The notes under the pieces were generated by a model. The model searched no databases, was not told where the DNA came from, and saw only the letters and a list, made by a program, of their open reading frames with translations. Below are positions 51,781 to 60,000 of a stretch of 64,000 nt of DNA, piece by piece. The stretch is from Geothrix oryzae (GTDB taxonomy: Bacteria > Acidobacteriota > Holophagae > Holophagales > Holophagaceae): positions 3,201,982 through 3,265,981 of the forward strand of contig NZ_AP027079.1 of assembly GCF_030295385.1 (NCBI RefSeq). The letters run 5' to 3'. The position numbers and the translations under genes are program-made. The first letter of the stretch is position 1. Every line of letters begins with the position of its first letter.

Positions 51781-52692
51781 GTGGGTCTTCTGGGTGGCCT
51801 GTTCGACAAATTCAAGCAGGGCCTGAAGCGCACCCAGGAGCTGGTGCTGGCGCCCATGGGCCGGTTGCTGGGCCTGCGGCGCCTGGACGAGGCCCAGCTC
51901 CAGGAGCTGGAGGACCTGCTGCTCCAGGCGGACCTGGGCGTGGGGGCCGTGGATAGGCTCATGGCCCGGCTCCGCACGGAGCTGAAGGGCGGCACCGAGA
52001 TCGACCCCAAGGCCGTGCTCAAGGACGAGCTGCTCAAGCTCCTGCGGCAGCACCCCGCGCGGCCCTTCGTCGCCGCCGCTCCCCAGGTGGTGCTGCTCGT
52101 GGGCGTCAACGGCGTGGGCAAGACCACCACCCTGGGCAAGCTGGCGGCCCACCTGAAGGCCCGGGGCGAGGGGGTGCTGGTGGTGGCCGGGGACACCTTC
52201 CGGGCCGCCGCCATCGACCAGCTGGAGCGCTGGGGCGAGCGGGCCGGGGTGCCCGTGATCCGCAACCAGATGGGCGGCGACCCGGCGGCCATCGCCTTCG
52301 ACGGGGCCACCAGCGCCAAGGCCAAGGGCACGCCCTGGGTGCTCATCGACACCGCGGGGCGGCTCCACACCAAGGACCACCTCATGAAGGAGCTGGACAA
52401 GATCCGGCGCAGCCTCCAGAAGGTCATCCCCGAAGCGCCCCACCGGGTGCTGCTGGTGCTGGACGCCACCACGGGCCAGAACGGGCTGCAGCAGGCCGAG
52501 GTCTTCGCCCGCACCGCCGGCGTCACCGACCTGGTGCTCACCAAGCTGGACGGCAGCGCCAAGGGGGGGGTGGTGGTGCCCATCCTGGACCGCCTGAAGC
52601 TGCCCATCGCCTTCGTGGGCGTGGGCGAGGGCGTGGACGACCTCATCCCCTTCGACGCCGAGGCCTTCGTGGACGGTCTGCTCGATGCCTGA
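51781..52692 (+). CDS. ftsY: Signal recognition particle receptor FtsY
   Basis: A 303-residue SRP GTPase that docks ribosome-SRP complexes at the membrane for cotranslational insertion. The short N-terminal helix GLLGGLFDKFKQGLKRTQEL may bind membrane; the acidic A domain of E. coli is absent. The NG domain has LVGVNGVGKTTTLGKLAAHLK (P-loop, cut in two by the count), DTFRAAAIDQLERW, IDTAGRLHTKDHLMKEL, TKLDGSAKGGVV and GVGEGVDDLIPFDAEAFV, all FtsY-specific. The GTG at 51781 has GAGG 5 nt upstream; a GTG two codons earlier is equally in frame. It overlaps ribD by 8 nt. Confidence 0.95.
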   Translation: MGLLGGLFDKFKQGLKRTQELVLAPMGRLLGLRRLDEAQLQELEDLLLQADLGVGAVDRLMARLRTELKGGTEIDPKAVLKDELLKLLRQHPARPFVAAAPQVVLLVGVNGVGKTTTLGKLAAHLKARGEGVLVVAGDTFRAAAIDQLERWGERAGVPVIRNQMGGDPAAIAFDGATSAKAKGTPWVLIDTAGRLHTKDHLMKELDKIRRSLQKVIPEAPHRVLLVLDATTGQNGLQQAEVFARTAGVTDLVLTKLDGSAKGGVVVPILDRLKLPIAFVGVGEGVDDLIPFDAEAFVDGLLDA

Positions 52693-53815
52693 CGACCCGG
52701 TCCTCACCCCCGAGGCGGCCTGGGCCCTGGCCACGGGCGGCCCCTGGCCCGATCCCGAGGCCCTGGCGGGCGATGCCCGCTTCATGGCCCTGGCCCTGCG
52801 TGAGGGCCTGAAGGGCGTGGGCCTCGCCAGCCCCAACCCCCCCGTGGGCTGCGTGCTCGTGAAGGGGGACCGGGTGATCGGCGCCGGGGTCCACACCCGG
52901 GCCGGCGATCCCCACGGCGAGATCATGGCCCTGCGCGACGCTGAGGCCCGCGACGAGGATGTGGGCGGCGCCACGGCCTATGTCACCCTCGAGCCCTGCT
53001 GCCACCAGGGGCGCACGCCGCCCTGCACCCTGGCCCTCATCCAGGCGGGCGTGGTGCGCGTGGTGGTGGGGGTGCGCGATCCCAACCCGCGGGTGGACGG
53101 GGGCGGCCTGGCCATCCTCCGGGCCCAGGGGCTCGCGGTCGAGGAGGGCGTCCTCGGGGAGGCCTGCGCCCGCTTCCACGCCCCCTTCTTCAAGCTCATC
53201 CGCACGGGCCTGCCCTGGGTGAGCCTCAAGCTGGCCCTGGGTTCCGACGGGGCCCTGGGGCCCGCGGGCCGGACCACCCCCATCACGCCGCCGGACATCC
53301 AGCGCCTGGGCCATGCCCTGCGGCGGGCCGCCGAGGCCATCGTCGTGGGCCGCCACACGGCCGAGGTGGACGATCCCCAGCTCACGGACCGCTGGCCAGC
53401 ACCCACGGCGCCCCACCGGATCTTCCACCGGGTGGTCCTGGACAACGCGGGCCAGGTGCCCGCCGGGGCCCGCGTCTGGCAGCCCGTGGCCGGCCAGCCC
53501 GCCCTCCGGGCCGTCACCGGCGATCCCGAACCCCTGCGGGGCGTGGAGGACCTGCGTCTGCCGCCGGGCTCACGGGGATGCAGTTTGCGTCACCTGTTGC
53601 ACGAACTCGCCGCCCGGGGCGTGGGGCGGGTGCTCGTGGAGGGCGGGGGCACCCTGGTCCGCGGCTTCCTGGAGCAGGGCCTCGCCGACGAATTCCACCG
53701 CTTCCAGAGCGATGCGCCCGCGGGCGGAACCCCGTTGGAGCTTAGGCTTCCGGCCTCCTGGGCGCCCCGCGGCCGGGCCCGGTGGCCCGGGGGGCACTGG
53801 GAGGTCTGGCGCTAG
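52685..53815 (+). CDS. ribD: Riboflavin biosynthesis deaminase/reductase
   Basis: A 376-residue bifunctional enzyme for steps 2 and 3 of riboflavin synthesis: deamination of the diaminohydroxyphosphoribosyl pyrimidine and reduction of the ribose side chain with NADPH. The deaminase domain (about 30-150) has the zinc site PHGEIMAL and EPCCHQGRTPPC, with NPPVGCVLV before it. The reductase domain (about 175-375) has LPWVSLKLALGSDG, AIVVGRHTAEVDDPQLT and LVEGGGTLVRGFLEQGLADE. The ATG lies within the end of ftsY (ATGCCTGA overlap). The other rib genes except ribF are not in the window. Confidence 0.94.
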   Translation: MPDDPVLTPEAAWALATGGPWPDPEALAGDARFMALALREGLKGVGLASPNPPVGCVLVKGDRVIGAGVHTRAGDPHGEIMALRDAEARDEDVGGATAYVTLEPCCHQGRTPPCTLALIQAGVVRVVVGVRDPNPRVDGGGLAILRAQGLAVEEGVLGEACARFHAPFFKLIRTGLPWVSLKLALGSDGALGPAGRTTPITPPDIQRLGHALRRAAEAIVVGRHTAEVDDPQLTDRWPAPTAPHRIFHRVVLDNAGQVPAGARVWQPVAGQPALRAVTGDPEPLRGVEDLRLPPGSRGCSLRHLLHELAARGVGRVLVEGGGTLVRGFLEQGLADEFHRFQSDAPAGGTPLELRLPASWAPRGRARWPGGHWEVWR

Positions 53816-53903
53816 TCTGAAGGCCAACCTGAACGCCTGGCTGGCCCCCGCAAGGTCCTGGCACGACCCTTGAACCTGGAAGCCATCCCACCCCGGAGCC
53901 CCC

Positions 53904-55583
53904 ATGCGCCTTCCAACCTGGCGATTCCTCACCGGCCTCACCGCCCTGGTGCTTCTGGCCGCCTGCGGTGGCGGGGGCGGGAGTGATGTCCCCGCCTACT
54001 CCGATGCCAAGATCACCCTCCAGGCCCAGTTCGAGAAACGGCCCCTCACGCCCGGGGGCTTCGGGGCCACCATCCTGCGCCCGGCCCGCTACTGCTGGGC
54101 CGAGGTGCGGGACGCCGGGTCCAGCGCCCTGCTGGCCTCGGGCTACCTCGGCAGCGATGGCACCGGCACGGCCTTCGTGCCCCGGGGCGCCCAGGTCTTC
54201 GTGCGGGTCTACGCCCAGTACCAGGTGCCCAGTGCCGACCCCAACAGCTTCTTCCTGCGGGGCAGCGTGAAGAACGCCCCGCTGCCCGGCACCACGGATC
54301 TGGCCACCTTCAGCGCCATTCCCGTGTGGAGCGTCACCAGCAGCGCCTTCCTCGCCAACCAGGACGGCACCCTGGCCGTCACCGCCCTGGCCGGGAACCG
54401 CATCGCCGGGGCCTTCAACATCGCGGACCAGGCCGTGGCCTTCGGGGCCGCCGTGCGCGACATGGACGGCTCGGCCTCGCTGCGCCTGCCCAACCTGCAC
54501 ACCTTCTGGACCACCAGCACCAACCCGGCCGACCAGGCCCGCACCTATCCCGCCCTGGCCCCGGCTCCCGGGAACACCTACCTGGTGACCGACAGCAACC
54601 GAGCCGTCTTCAGCCACGGCGTCTACGGCCTGGGCAGCGGCGCCGCCAACACGGAGACCGACGAGTGGGATGACGGCGTGCTCCAGGAGAGCTTCGCCCG
54701 CCTGCTCTTCGCGGACCACAGCTACAAGGCTGACGGCAGCAGCAGCCTCTCCCTCCTGCGCCGCGACAACGACAATGTGTGGGTGGACCGCACGGAGCAG
54801 AGCGAATCCACCGCCGCCTTCGTGGCCGGCTTCTCCGATTTCCTGGCCGGGGCCGTGCGGAACGACGGCCGCCTCCTGGACAGCTATGTGGACGCGGGCG
54901 GCGTGGCCCAGGTCTACACCTTCGACCTCGGCAGCCACGCCGCCGTGCCCCTCGCGACCAAGGGCGAGTTCACCCGCGGCTCCATCGCCGTGAGCCTCTG
55001 GGGCCTGTGGAAGAACGCCCTGGGCGGCACCCAGCCCGGCCTCCAGACCCTCTGGGCCGCGGTGCGGTCCGCCACGCCCTACGCCGATGGCACGGGCGAG
55101 TACGAGCAGGCCACCCTGGGCTGCTACCCCACCTACCTGCAGGGCGTGGCCAGCCGCGTCAGCACCACCACCTGGAACGCGATCCTGACCGAGCTGGCCC
55201 TCGAGGCCGTGCCCAACCCCAACGCGACCTACTTCGCCGGCACGGCCCTCTGGCAGACCAGCGCCCTGCCGCTCAGCGCCGCAGGCACGCTCCAGACCTA
55301 CGCCCCCAGCGCCGACCTCTACTACGACCGGAACCAGAGCCAGGCCTGGCGCTTCACCCACGGGGGCGGCGCGCGCACCATCACCATGACGCCCACCGGC
55401 GGCCAGGACTTCTACCTGGAGCTCATCGGCCCCGGCGGCTGGGTCATGGGCAGCTTCAGCAACCCCGGCAGCACCCGCACCCTGAGCCCCTCCAACCTGC
55501 CCGCCGGCGTCTATGTGGCCCGGGTGCGTGCCGGGGCCACCACGGCCACGGGAACCTACGGCTACACGATCAGCGTGAATTGA
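53904..55583 (+). CDS. Large surface/periplasmic lipoprotein with C-terminal PPC-like domain
   Basis: A 559-residue lipoprotein. The signal ends in the lipobox LLAAC (Cys21), followed by the GGGGGS spacer typical of surface lipoproteins. The body (about 30-450) is Ala/Thr/Ser-rich and beta-type, with a stretch FWTTSTNPADQARTYPALAP and repeated acidic/aromatic strands; I do not recognise an enzyme. The last 95 residues (QAWRFTHGGGARTITMTPT, DFYLELIGPGGWVMGSF, LPAGVYVARVRAG) match a bacterial pre-peptidase C-terminal (PPC) beta-sandwich, a binding module. GGAG precedes the ATG. It stands alone between ribD and the convergent thiS-like gene. Confidence 0.78.
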   Translation: MRLPTWRFLTGLTALVLLAACGGGGGSDVPAYSDAKITLQAQFEKRPLTPGGFGATILRPARYCWAEVRDAGSSALLASGYLGSDGTGTAFVPRGAQVFVRVYAQYQVPSADPNSFFLRGSVKNAPLPGTTDLATFSAIPVWSVTSSAFLANQDGTLAVTALAGNRIAGAFNIADQAVAFGAAVRDMDGSASLRLPNLHTFWTTSTNPADQARTYPALAPAPGNTYLVTDSNRAVFSHGVYGLGSGAANTETDEWDDGVLQESFARLLFADHSYKADGSSSLSLLRRDNDNVWVDRTEQSESTAAFVAGFSDFLAGAVRNDGRLLDSYVDAGGVAQVYTFDLGSHAAVPLATKGEFTRGSIAVSLWGLWKNALGGTQPGLQTLWAAVRSATPYADGTGEYEQATLGCYPTYLQGVASRVSTTTWNAILTELALEAVPNPNATYFAGTALWQTSALPLSAAGTLQTYAPSADLYYDRNQSQAWRFTHGGGARTITMTPTGGQDFYLELIGPGGWVMGSFSNPGSTRTLSPSNLPAGVYVARVRAGATTATGTYGYTISVN

Positions 55584-55602
55584 CCGGCGCCTGAACCTGC
55601 CC

Positions 55603-55803
55603 TCAGCCGCCGCCCACCAGCCGCACGACCTCCAGGCGATCCCCCTCCTTCAGGGGGGTGGCCGGGTGGTCGGCGCGGCGGATGACCTCGCCGTTGAGTT
55701 CGATGGCGCTCCCGAAGGCGGGCAGGGCCAGCCAGGCGGCCAGGTCGGCCACCGTGCCCAGGGACGGGGTTTCCCGGGCCTCCCCGTTGATCTGCAGCCT
55801 CAC
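55603..55803 (-). CDS. ThiS/MoaD-like sulfur carrier protein
   Basis: A 66-residue beta-grasp protein beginning RLQINGEARETPSLGTVADL and ending LKEGDRLEVVRLVGGG. The C-terminal Gly-Gly is what becomes a thiocarboxylate after adenylation, and INGE, EGDRLEVVR.VGGG are ThiS signatures. ThiS provides sulfur for the thiazole of thiamine. Here, however, the gene starts at a GTG (55803) whose GTGA overlaps the stop of a Cys/Met-metabolism PLP enzyme, and no thiazole genes (thiG, thiF, thiH) are near. A role in sulfur delivery for homocysteine synthesis, like that of the HcyS carrier, is therefore an alternative. Confidence 0.85.
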   Translation of the reverse strand: MRLQINGEARETPSLGTVADLAAWLALPAFGSAIELNGEVIRRADHPATPLKEGDRLEVVRLVGGG

Positions 55804-56993
55804 CGGGCCTCCGCGGCGGCCTGGAAGCCCTTCTCCAGGTCGGCGATGAGGTCGGGCTGATCCTCGATGCCCACGGAGAAGCGCAGCAGGCCGTCCGAGA
55901 TGCCCAGGCGGGCCTTCACCTCGGGCGCGGTCTTCAGGTGGCTCATGCTCGCCGGGTGCTGGATGAGGCTTTCCACGCCGCCCAGGCTCACGCCGCGGGT
56001 GATCACCTCCAGGGCCTCGCAGAAGCACTGGCCCGCGCGCAGCCCAGCCCGCAGCTCGAAGCCGATCATGGCGCCGAAGCCCGTCTCCATCTGGCGGGCG
56101 GCGATCTCGTGGCCGGGATGGGTGGGCAGGCCCGGGTAGTCCACCCGCGCCACATGGGGCTGCCAGAGCAGCCACTGGGCCAGGGCCTGGGCGTTGTCCG
56201 AGGCCCGACGGACCCGCAGGGCCAGCGTCTTGAGGCCCCGGTGCAGCAGCCAGGCGGCCATGGGATCCAGGGTGGGCCCCATGACCTTGGTGAGGTGCCA
56301 GCAGGTCACCACATCCGCGTCGGAACCCGCGATCACGCCCGCCACCACATCCGAGTGGCCCGCCAGGTACTTGGTGGCCGAGGCCACACTGAGATCGAAG
56401 CCGAAACGCAGGGGCTTCGTGTGGATGGGACTGGGGAAGGTGTTGTCGGCCACGGTGCGGATGCCGTGCTTCTTCCCGAGGGCCGCCACGGCCGCCAGGT
56501 CCGTGAGGGCCAGGGTGGGATTCGAGGGCGTCTCCACCCAGATCATGCGGGTCTCGGGGCGGAGGGCCGCCGCCCACTCGTCCAGATCCAGCGTGTTCTG
56601 GATCCAGGTGACCGTCAGGCCCCGCTGGGCCTCCCAGCGGCGGATCAGCTGCTCGGTGCCCAGGTAGATGGCGGCGGGGGCCACCAGGTGATCGCCCGCC
56701 TTGAGGAAGGCCTCGAAGACCAGCGCGAAGGCCGCCATGCCGGAGGCCGTCACCAGGGCCCGTTCGGCGCCCTCCAGCTCCGCCAGCACGGCCTCGACCT
56801 CGCTGCTGTTGGGGTTGCCCCAGCGGGTGTAGAAGGCGGGCGGCTCGATGGCGGCCGCAAACTCCGCGCCCTCGCGATTCTCCAGCAGCTCGAAGACCGA
56901 GGTCTGGAAGATGGGCGTGGTCACGGCCCGGGTGGGGTTGAAGTGCTTCCCGGCGTGGATGGCGGTGGTGGTGGGTCCCCAGGGCTTGGGCAT
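55800..56993 (-). CDS. Cys/Met-metabolism PLP-dependent enzyme (MetY/MetB/MetC family)
   Basis: A 397-residue PLP enzyme of the gamma family. It starts TTAIHAGKHFNPTRAVTTPIFQTSVF; the active site has YTRWGNPN (phosphate clamp of the neighbouring subunit), ASGMAAFALVFEAFLKAGDHL (PLP phosphate), WVETPSNPTLALTDLAAVA (with Asp183 of VADNTF on the PLP nitrogen) and SATKYLAGHSDVVAG with the Schiff-base K208. Members are cystathionine gamma-synthases, lyases, or O-acyl-homoserine sulfhydrylases; I cannot separate these by eye. The 4-nt overlap with a ThiS-like carrier is unusual and favours a sulfhydrylase using protein-bound sulfur. Confidence 0.88.
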   Translation of the reverse strand: MPKPWGPTTTAIHAGKHFNPTRAVTTPIFQTSVFELLENREGAEFAAAIEPPAFYTRWGNPNSSEVEAVLAELEGAERALVTASGMAAFALVFEAFLKAGDHLVAPAAIYLGTEQLIRRWEAQRGLTVTWIQNTLDLDEWAAALRPETRMIWVETPSNPTLALTDLAAVAALGKKHGIRTVADNTFPSPIHTKPLRFGFDLSVASATKYLAGHSDVVAGVIAGSDADVVTCWHLTKVMGPTLDPMAAWLLHRGLKTLALRVRRASDNAQALAQWLLWQPHVARVDYPGLPTHPGHEIAARQMETGFGAMIGFELRAGLRAGQCFCEALEVITRGVSLGGVESLIQHPASMSHLKTAPEVKARLGISDGLLRFSVGIEDQPDLIADLEKGFQAAAEAR

Positions 56994-57030
56994 CGGCGTG
57001 GCTCCAAGTCCCAGGATAGGCCCGTCAGCC

Positions 57031-57318
57031 CTACCGCTTCCAGAACACGATGGCCAGGGCCACCACGGCGAAGGCGATCACGACCACGAGCCGCCACACC
57101 GTGGGCCGGTCGTCGGCGGCCTCCACGATCCCCCGGTCCTCCATGGCCGCGCGGGTCAGCTCGTCTTCCGGCGTGGGGATCAGGCTCCCGCAGTCCAGGC
57201 AGCGGAAGGGCTCGCCGGGCGTCTCGATGGCGTCCACGACCACGCGGCCGCACCCGTGGCAGACATGGCCCACGCCGGGATGGTAGGCGGCGAGGGCGGA
57301 CGGGATCTCGTTCGTCAT
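57031..57318 (-). CDS. Zinc-ribbon protein with C-terminal membrane anchor
   Basis: A 95-residue protein. Residues about 19-45 form a zinc ribbon (HVCHGCGRVV ... FRCLDCGSLI, CxxC-x16-CxxC), followed by an acidic stretch (PEDELTRAAMEDRGIVEAADD) and one TM helix at the end (about 73-92, LVVVIAFAVVALAIVFWKR), so it is tail-anchored with the ribbon in the cytoplasm. AGGAGG lies 6 nt before the ATG at 57318; a longer frame upstream has no such site. The 37 bp to the metY-like gene show that the two may be cotranscribed. I know no function for it. Confidence 0.7.
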   Translation of the reverse strand: MTNEIPSALAAYHPGVGHVCHGCGRVVVDAIETPGEPFRCLDCGSLIPTPEDELTRAAMEDRGIVEAADDRPTVWRLVVVIAFAVVALAIVFWKR

Positions 57319-57414
57319 GCGGCACCTCCTGTGCCGCACCCTTCGGGCTTCGGCAGGGCCAAAAGTGGCCCTCCGCTCCTGCTTCGGGCTCATAAGGCCA
57401 GCATGGGGCGTGGA

Positions 57415-58872
57415 TCAGGCCTTGGCCAGGGCCTCCGCCAGGATCTCGTTCACCAGCTTCGGATCCACCTTGCCGCCGCCGGCCTTGAGCACCTGCCCCA
57501 CGAGGAAGCCCCGGAGGCCCTCCTTCCCGGCCCGGAGCTGGGCCACGGGACCGGGATGGGCCGCCAGCACCCCGGCCACCAGGGCTTCGACGCCCCCGCG
57601 ATCGGTCGTCTGGGCCAGCCCCTTGGCGGCCACGATGGCCTCCGCCGGGCCCTCGCCCGCCAGCAGCGCCGGGAAGACCTGATCCCGCGCGGCGCCGTGG
57701 GCGATCTGGCGCGATTCCACCAGCCGGATCAGGCCCGCCAGGCCCTCGGGGGGCACAGGGAAGGCCTCGATGTCCAGGTGCCGCTCGTTCAGCGTGCGGC
57801 TCACCTCGCCCAGCATCCAGTTGGCGGCGGCCTTGCCGCTCCCGCAGGCGGCGGTGAGGGCCTCGAAGTAGGCCGTGAAGGCCGGGCTCTGCAGCAGGGC
57901 ATGAGCCTCGTCCAGGCCCAGGCCGAAGGCGGCCTGCCAGCGACCGGCCTTGGCCTCCGGCAGCTCGGGCAGGGCCGCCCGCGCGGCCTCCACCTCTTCA
58001 GGCCGGATCCCCAGAATCGGCAGGTCCGGCTCCGGGAAGTAGCGGTAGTCCATGGCGGCTTCCTTGCTGCGCTGGGCCCGGGTCTCCCCGACCTGGGCGT
58101 CCCAGCCGCGGGTCTCCTGGCGCACGGGCAGGCCCCGCTCCAGCAGCCCGGCCTGCCGCCCGATCTCGAAGGCCAGGGCCTGCTTCACGAAGCGGAACGA
58201 ATTGAGGTTCTTCACCTCCACCCGGGTGCCAAAGGCCTCGCCCGCCCGCCGCAGGCTCACATTGGCGTCGCAGCGGAAGCTGCCCTCCTCCAGGCTGCCG
58301 TCGCAGATGCCCAGGAAGACCACCCGCCGGTGCAGGGCCTTCATGAATTCCGAGGCCTCCTGGGGGCTCCTCAGGTCCGGCGCGCCCACCACCTCCAGCA
58401 GGGGCACCCCGGCCCGGTTGAGGTCCACCAGGCTGACGCCGGGACGCTGGTCGTGGCTGCTCTTGCCCGCATCCTCCTCGAGGTGGGCCCGCTCCAGGCG
58501 GATGCGCACCGGGCCGGCCACGCCCCGCACGGCGGGATCGCCCGGGATCTCCAGCTCGCCGCCTTCCACCAGGGCCACGGGCCCCTGGGTGATCTGGTAG
58601 CCCTTGGGCAGGTCCGGGTAGAAGTACTGCTTGCGGTAGAAGGAGCTGTCCGACCGGATGCGGGCGCCCACGGAGAGGCCCAGGGCAAGGGCCATGCGGA
58701 CGGCCTCCCCGTTCAGGGCGGGCAGGGCCCCGGGCAGGCCCAGACACACGGGACAGGTCTGGGTGTTCGGCGCCGCGCCATAGCTGTTCCGACAGGCGCA
58801 GAACATCTTGGATCGGGTCCGCAGCTGGACATGGACCTCCAGACCGATGATGGCTTCAAACCCCGGATTCAT
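57415..58872 (-). CDS. gatB: Aspartyl/glutamyl-tRNA amidotransferase subunit B
   Basis: A 485-residue GatB, the kinase/transamidase subunit that binds misacylated Glu-tRNA(Gln) or Asp-tRNA(Asn), phosphorylates the carboxylate and amidates it with ammonia from GatA. It starts NPGFEAIIGLEVHVQLRTRSKMF (family start, in two parts); the zinc site is CACRN ... CPVCLG; YFYPDLPKGYQITQG, RIHLEED-like RLERAHLEEDAGKS and VDLNRAGVPLLEVV are catalytic-cradle signatures. The helical and YqeY-like tail domains (about 330-485) end with DPKLVNEILAEAL. The ATG at 58872 has GGAG upstream. gatA and gatC are not in the window. Confidence 0.96.
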   Translation of the reverse strand: MNPGFEAIIGLEVHVQLRTRSKMFCACRNSYGAAPNTQTCPVCLGLPGALPALNGEAVRMALALGLSVGARIRSDSSFYRKQYFYPDLPKGYQITQGPVALVEGGELEIPGDPAVRGVAGPVRIRLERAHLEEDAGKSSHDQRPGVSLVDLNRAGVPLLEVVGAPDLRSPQEASEFMKALHRRVVFLGICDGSLEEGSFRCDANVSLRRAGEAFGTRVEVKNLNSFRFVKQALAFEIGRQAGLLERGLPVRQETRGWDAQVGETRAQRSKEAAMDYRYFPEPDLPILGIRPEEVEAARAALPELPEAKAGRWQAAFGLGLDEAHALLQSPAFTAYFEALTAACGSGKAAANWMLGEVSRTLNERHLDIEAFPVPPEGLAGLIRLVESRQIAHGAARDQVFPALLAGEGPAEAIVAAKGLAQTTDRGGVEALVAGVLAAHPGPVAQLRAGKEGLRGFLVGQVLKAGGGKVDPKLVNEILAEALAKA

Positions 58873-59163
58873 GGGCGCTCCCGCCCCAGTGTAGGCGGGC
58901 TGCGGCCCGACCGGACCCCCGGGCAAACCCAGCGATTCCAGAAGGTGTTTCATAGATCGAAAAAACACCAACAAAAAGTCCTTGTTTTTCAAGCCATCTT
59001 TCCTGTTTTTGGCTTGTTAAAGGCGACCGTGTCTCTATGTTTGCCGTTACACACGAGCCTGATGGTGTGGCTGCTGGACCGGACCCTTCCGGCCTGGGAG
59101 TTCCGTCTATCGACTCCGGGGTTTCCCGCCCCGGAGGGCAAGGTATGGTCACCGGAGCCAGGC
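58873..59163. other. 291-bp divergent intergenic region gatB / EAL gene
   Basis: It holds no gene. The gatB-proximal half has an AT-rich patch (58950-59030) with an imperfect GGTGTTT...AAACACC repeat, probably the promoter zone for both directions. Near the EAL gene the hairpin CTCCGGGG-TTTCCCG-CCCCGGAG (59124-59146 region) lies about 20-40 nt before the ATG and could limit translation. I looked for a GEMM c-di-GMP riboswitch and do not see one. Confidence 0.5.
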
Positions 59164-60000
59164 ATGACCCTGTTCCAATCCGCGCAACAGCTGGCAATCG
59201 CTCAAAACCTCCAGGCCTTCTTCCAACCGATCCTCGAGCTCCGGGGCGATGTGCTGCGCCTGACGGCTTTCGAGGGCTTCGCCCACGGGGCGGATGACTC
59301 CTTCCTCGGCACCCCCGACCTGATGGGCGCGCCCGGCGACGGGGCCATGGACCGCACCCTCCTGGATGTGGCCTGCCTCACCCGGGTGCTGAGGGCCGGC
59401 GGGGAGCTACCGGACAGCACCCTCCTGTCCCTCAATGTCCACACCTCCACCCTGGCCCTGCTTCCCGAGTTTCCGGTCTTCCTTTCCGAATGCGCCGCCG
59501 AGGCCGGCATCCCCCTCACCCGGCTCATCCTGGAGCTGAATGTCCAGAGCGGATCGGGGCAGGGCACCGAGCATCTCGATGTGCTGGAGGACCTCCGGGC
59601 CCATGGGGTGGGCGTGGCGCTGGATGATGTGGGGGTGCGCGAGACCAACCTGGATCAGATCCTGGAAATCCGGCCCGACATCCTGAAGCTGAGCCCCCTC
59701 CTGACCCGGGGGCTGCTCCGCGACCCCCGGCGGCAGGCCATCCTGGAGGCCCTCGTGGACATGACCCGCAAGATGGGCGGACGGGTCCTGGCGAAGAACC
59801 TGGAGAGCGTGGAGGACTTCCGCATCGCCCGCTGGATGGGGGTCACCCTGCTCCAGGGCTACCTGTTCGGCGTCCCGGGACCCATCGCCCTCTGGAAGGA
59901 GCATCCCTTCCCCCAGGAGTGGCACCTCCGCAGCTTCATGCGGCGTCCCGCCCGCCTCGTCCAGCCTCCGGAGCCTATTTCCCGAGACAGAATCCACTGA
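59164..60000 (+). CDS. Degenerate EAL-domain protein
   Basis: A 278-residue single EAL domain. The fold is recognisable from FQPILELRGDVLRLTAFEGFA (residues 21-41, cut at its end), LNVHTSTLALLPEF, LILELNVQ, ALDDVGVRETNLDQILEIRPDILKLS and GYLFGVPGP. Several residues needed for c-di-GMP hydrolysis are changed: EAL itself reads EGF, the second catalytic pair is DDVG (kept) but the AEGVE metal-site motif is AKNLE. It is therefore probably a c-di-GMP or protein-binding adaptor without phosphodiesterase activity. The ATG at 59164 has GGAG upstream; longer frames exist but pass through non-coding sequence. Its last 26 nt overlap the end of the convergent mnmE. Confidence 0.8.
   Translation: MTLFQSAQQLAIAQNLQAFFQPILELRGDVLRLTAFEGFAHGADDSFLGTPDLMGAPGDGAMDRTLLDVACLTRVLRAGGELPDSTLLSLNVHTSTLALLPEFPVFLSECAAEAGIPLTRLILELNVQSGSGQGTEHLDVLEDLRAHGVGVALDDVGVRETNLDQILEIRPDILKLSPLLTRGLLRDPRRQAILEALVDMTRKMGGRVLAKNLESVEDFRIARWMGVTLLQGYLFGVPGPIALWKEHPFPQEWHLRSFMRRPARLVQPPEPISRDRIH

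Noticed and set aside
56848..59163. Long in-frame N-terminal extension of the EAL protein
   Set aside because: The frame runs opposite the PLP enzyme, zinc-ribbon and gatB genes and has no signal. The ATG at 59164 with GGAG fits the EAL domain start.
59100..59163. Possible c-di-GMP riboswitch before the EAL gene
   Set aside because: Only a simple hairpin and a GGGCAAGG string are present; the paired P1-P3 layout and the GNRA tetraloop-receptor of the GEMM motif are not.
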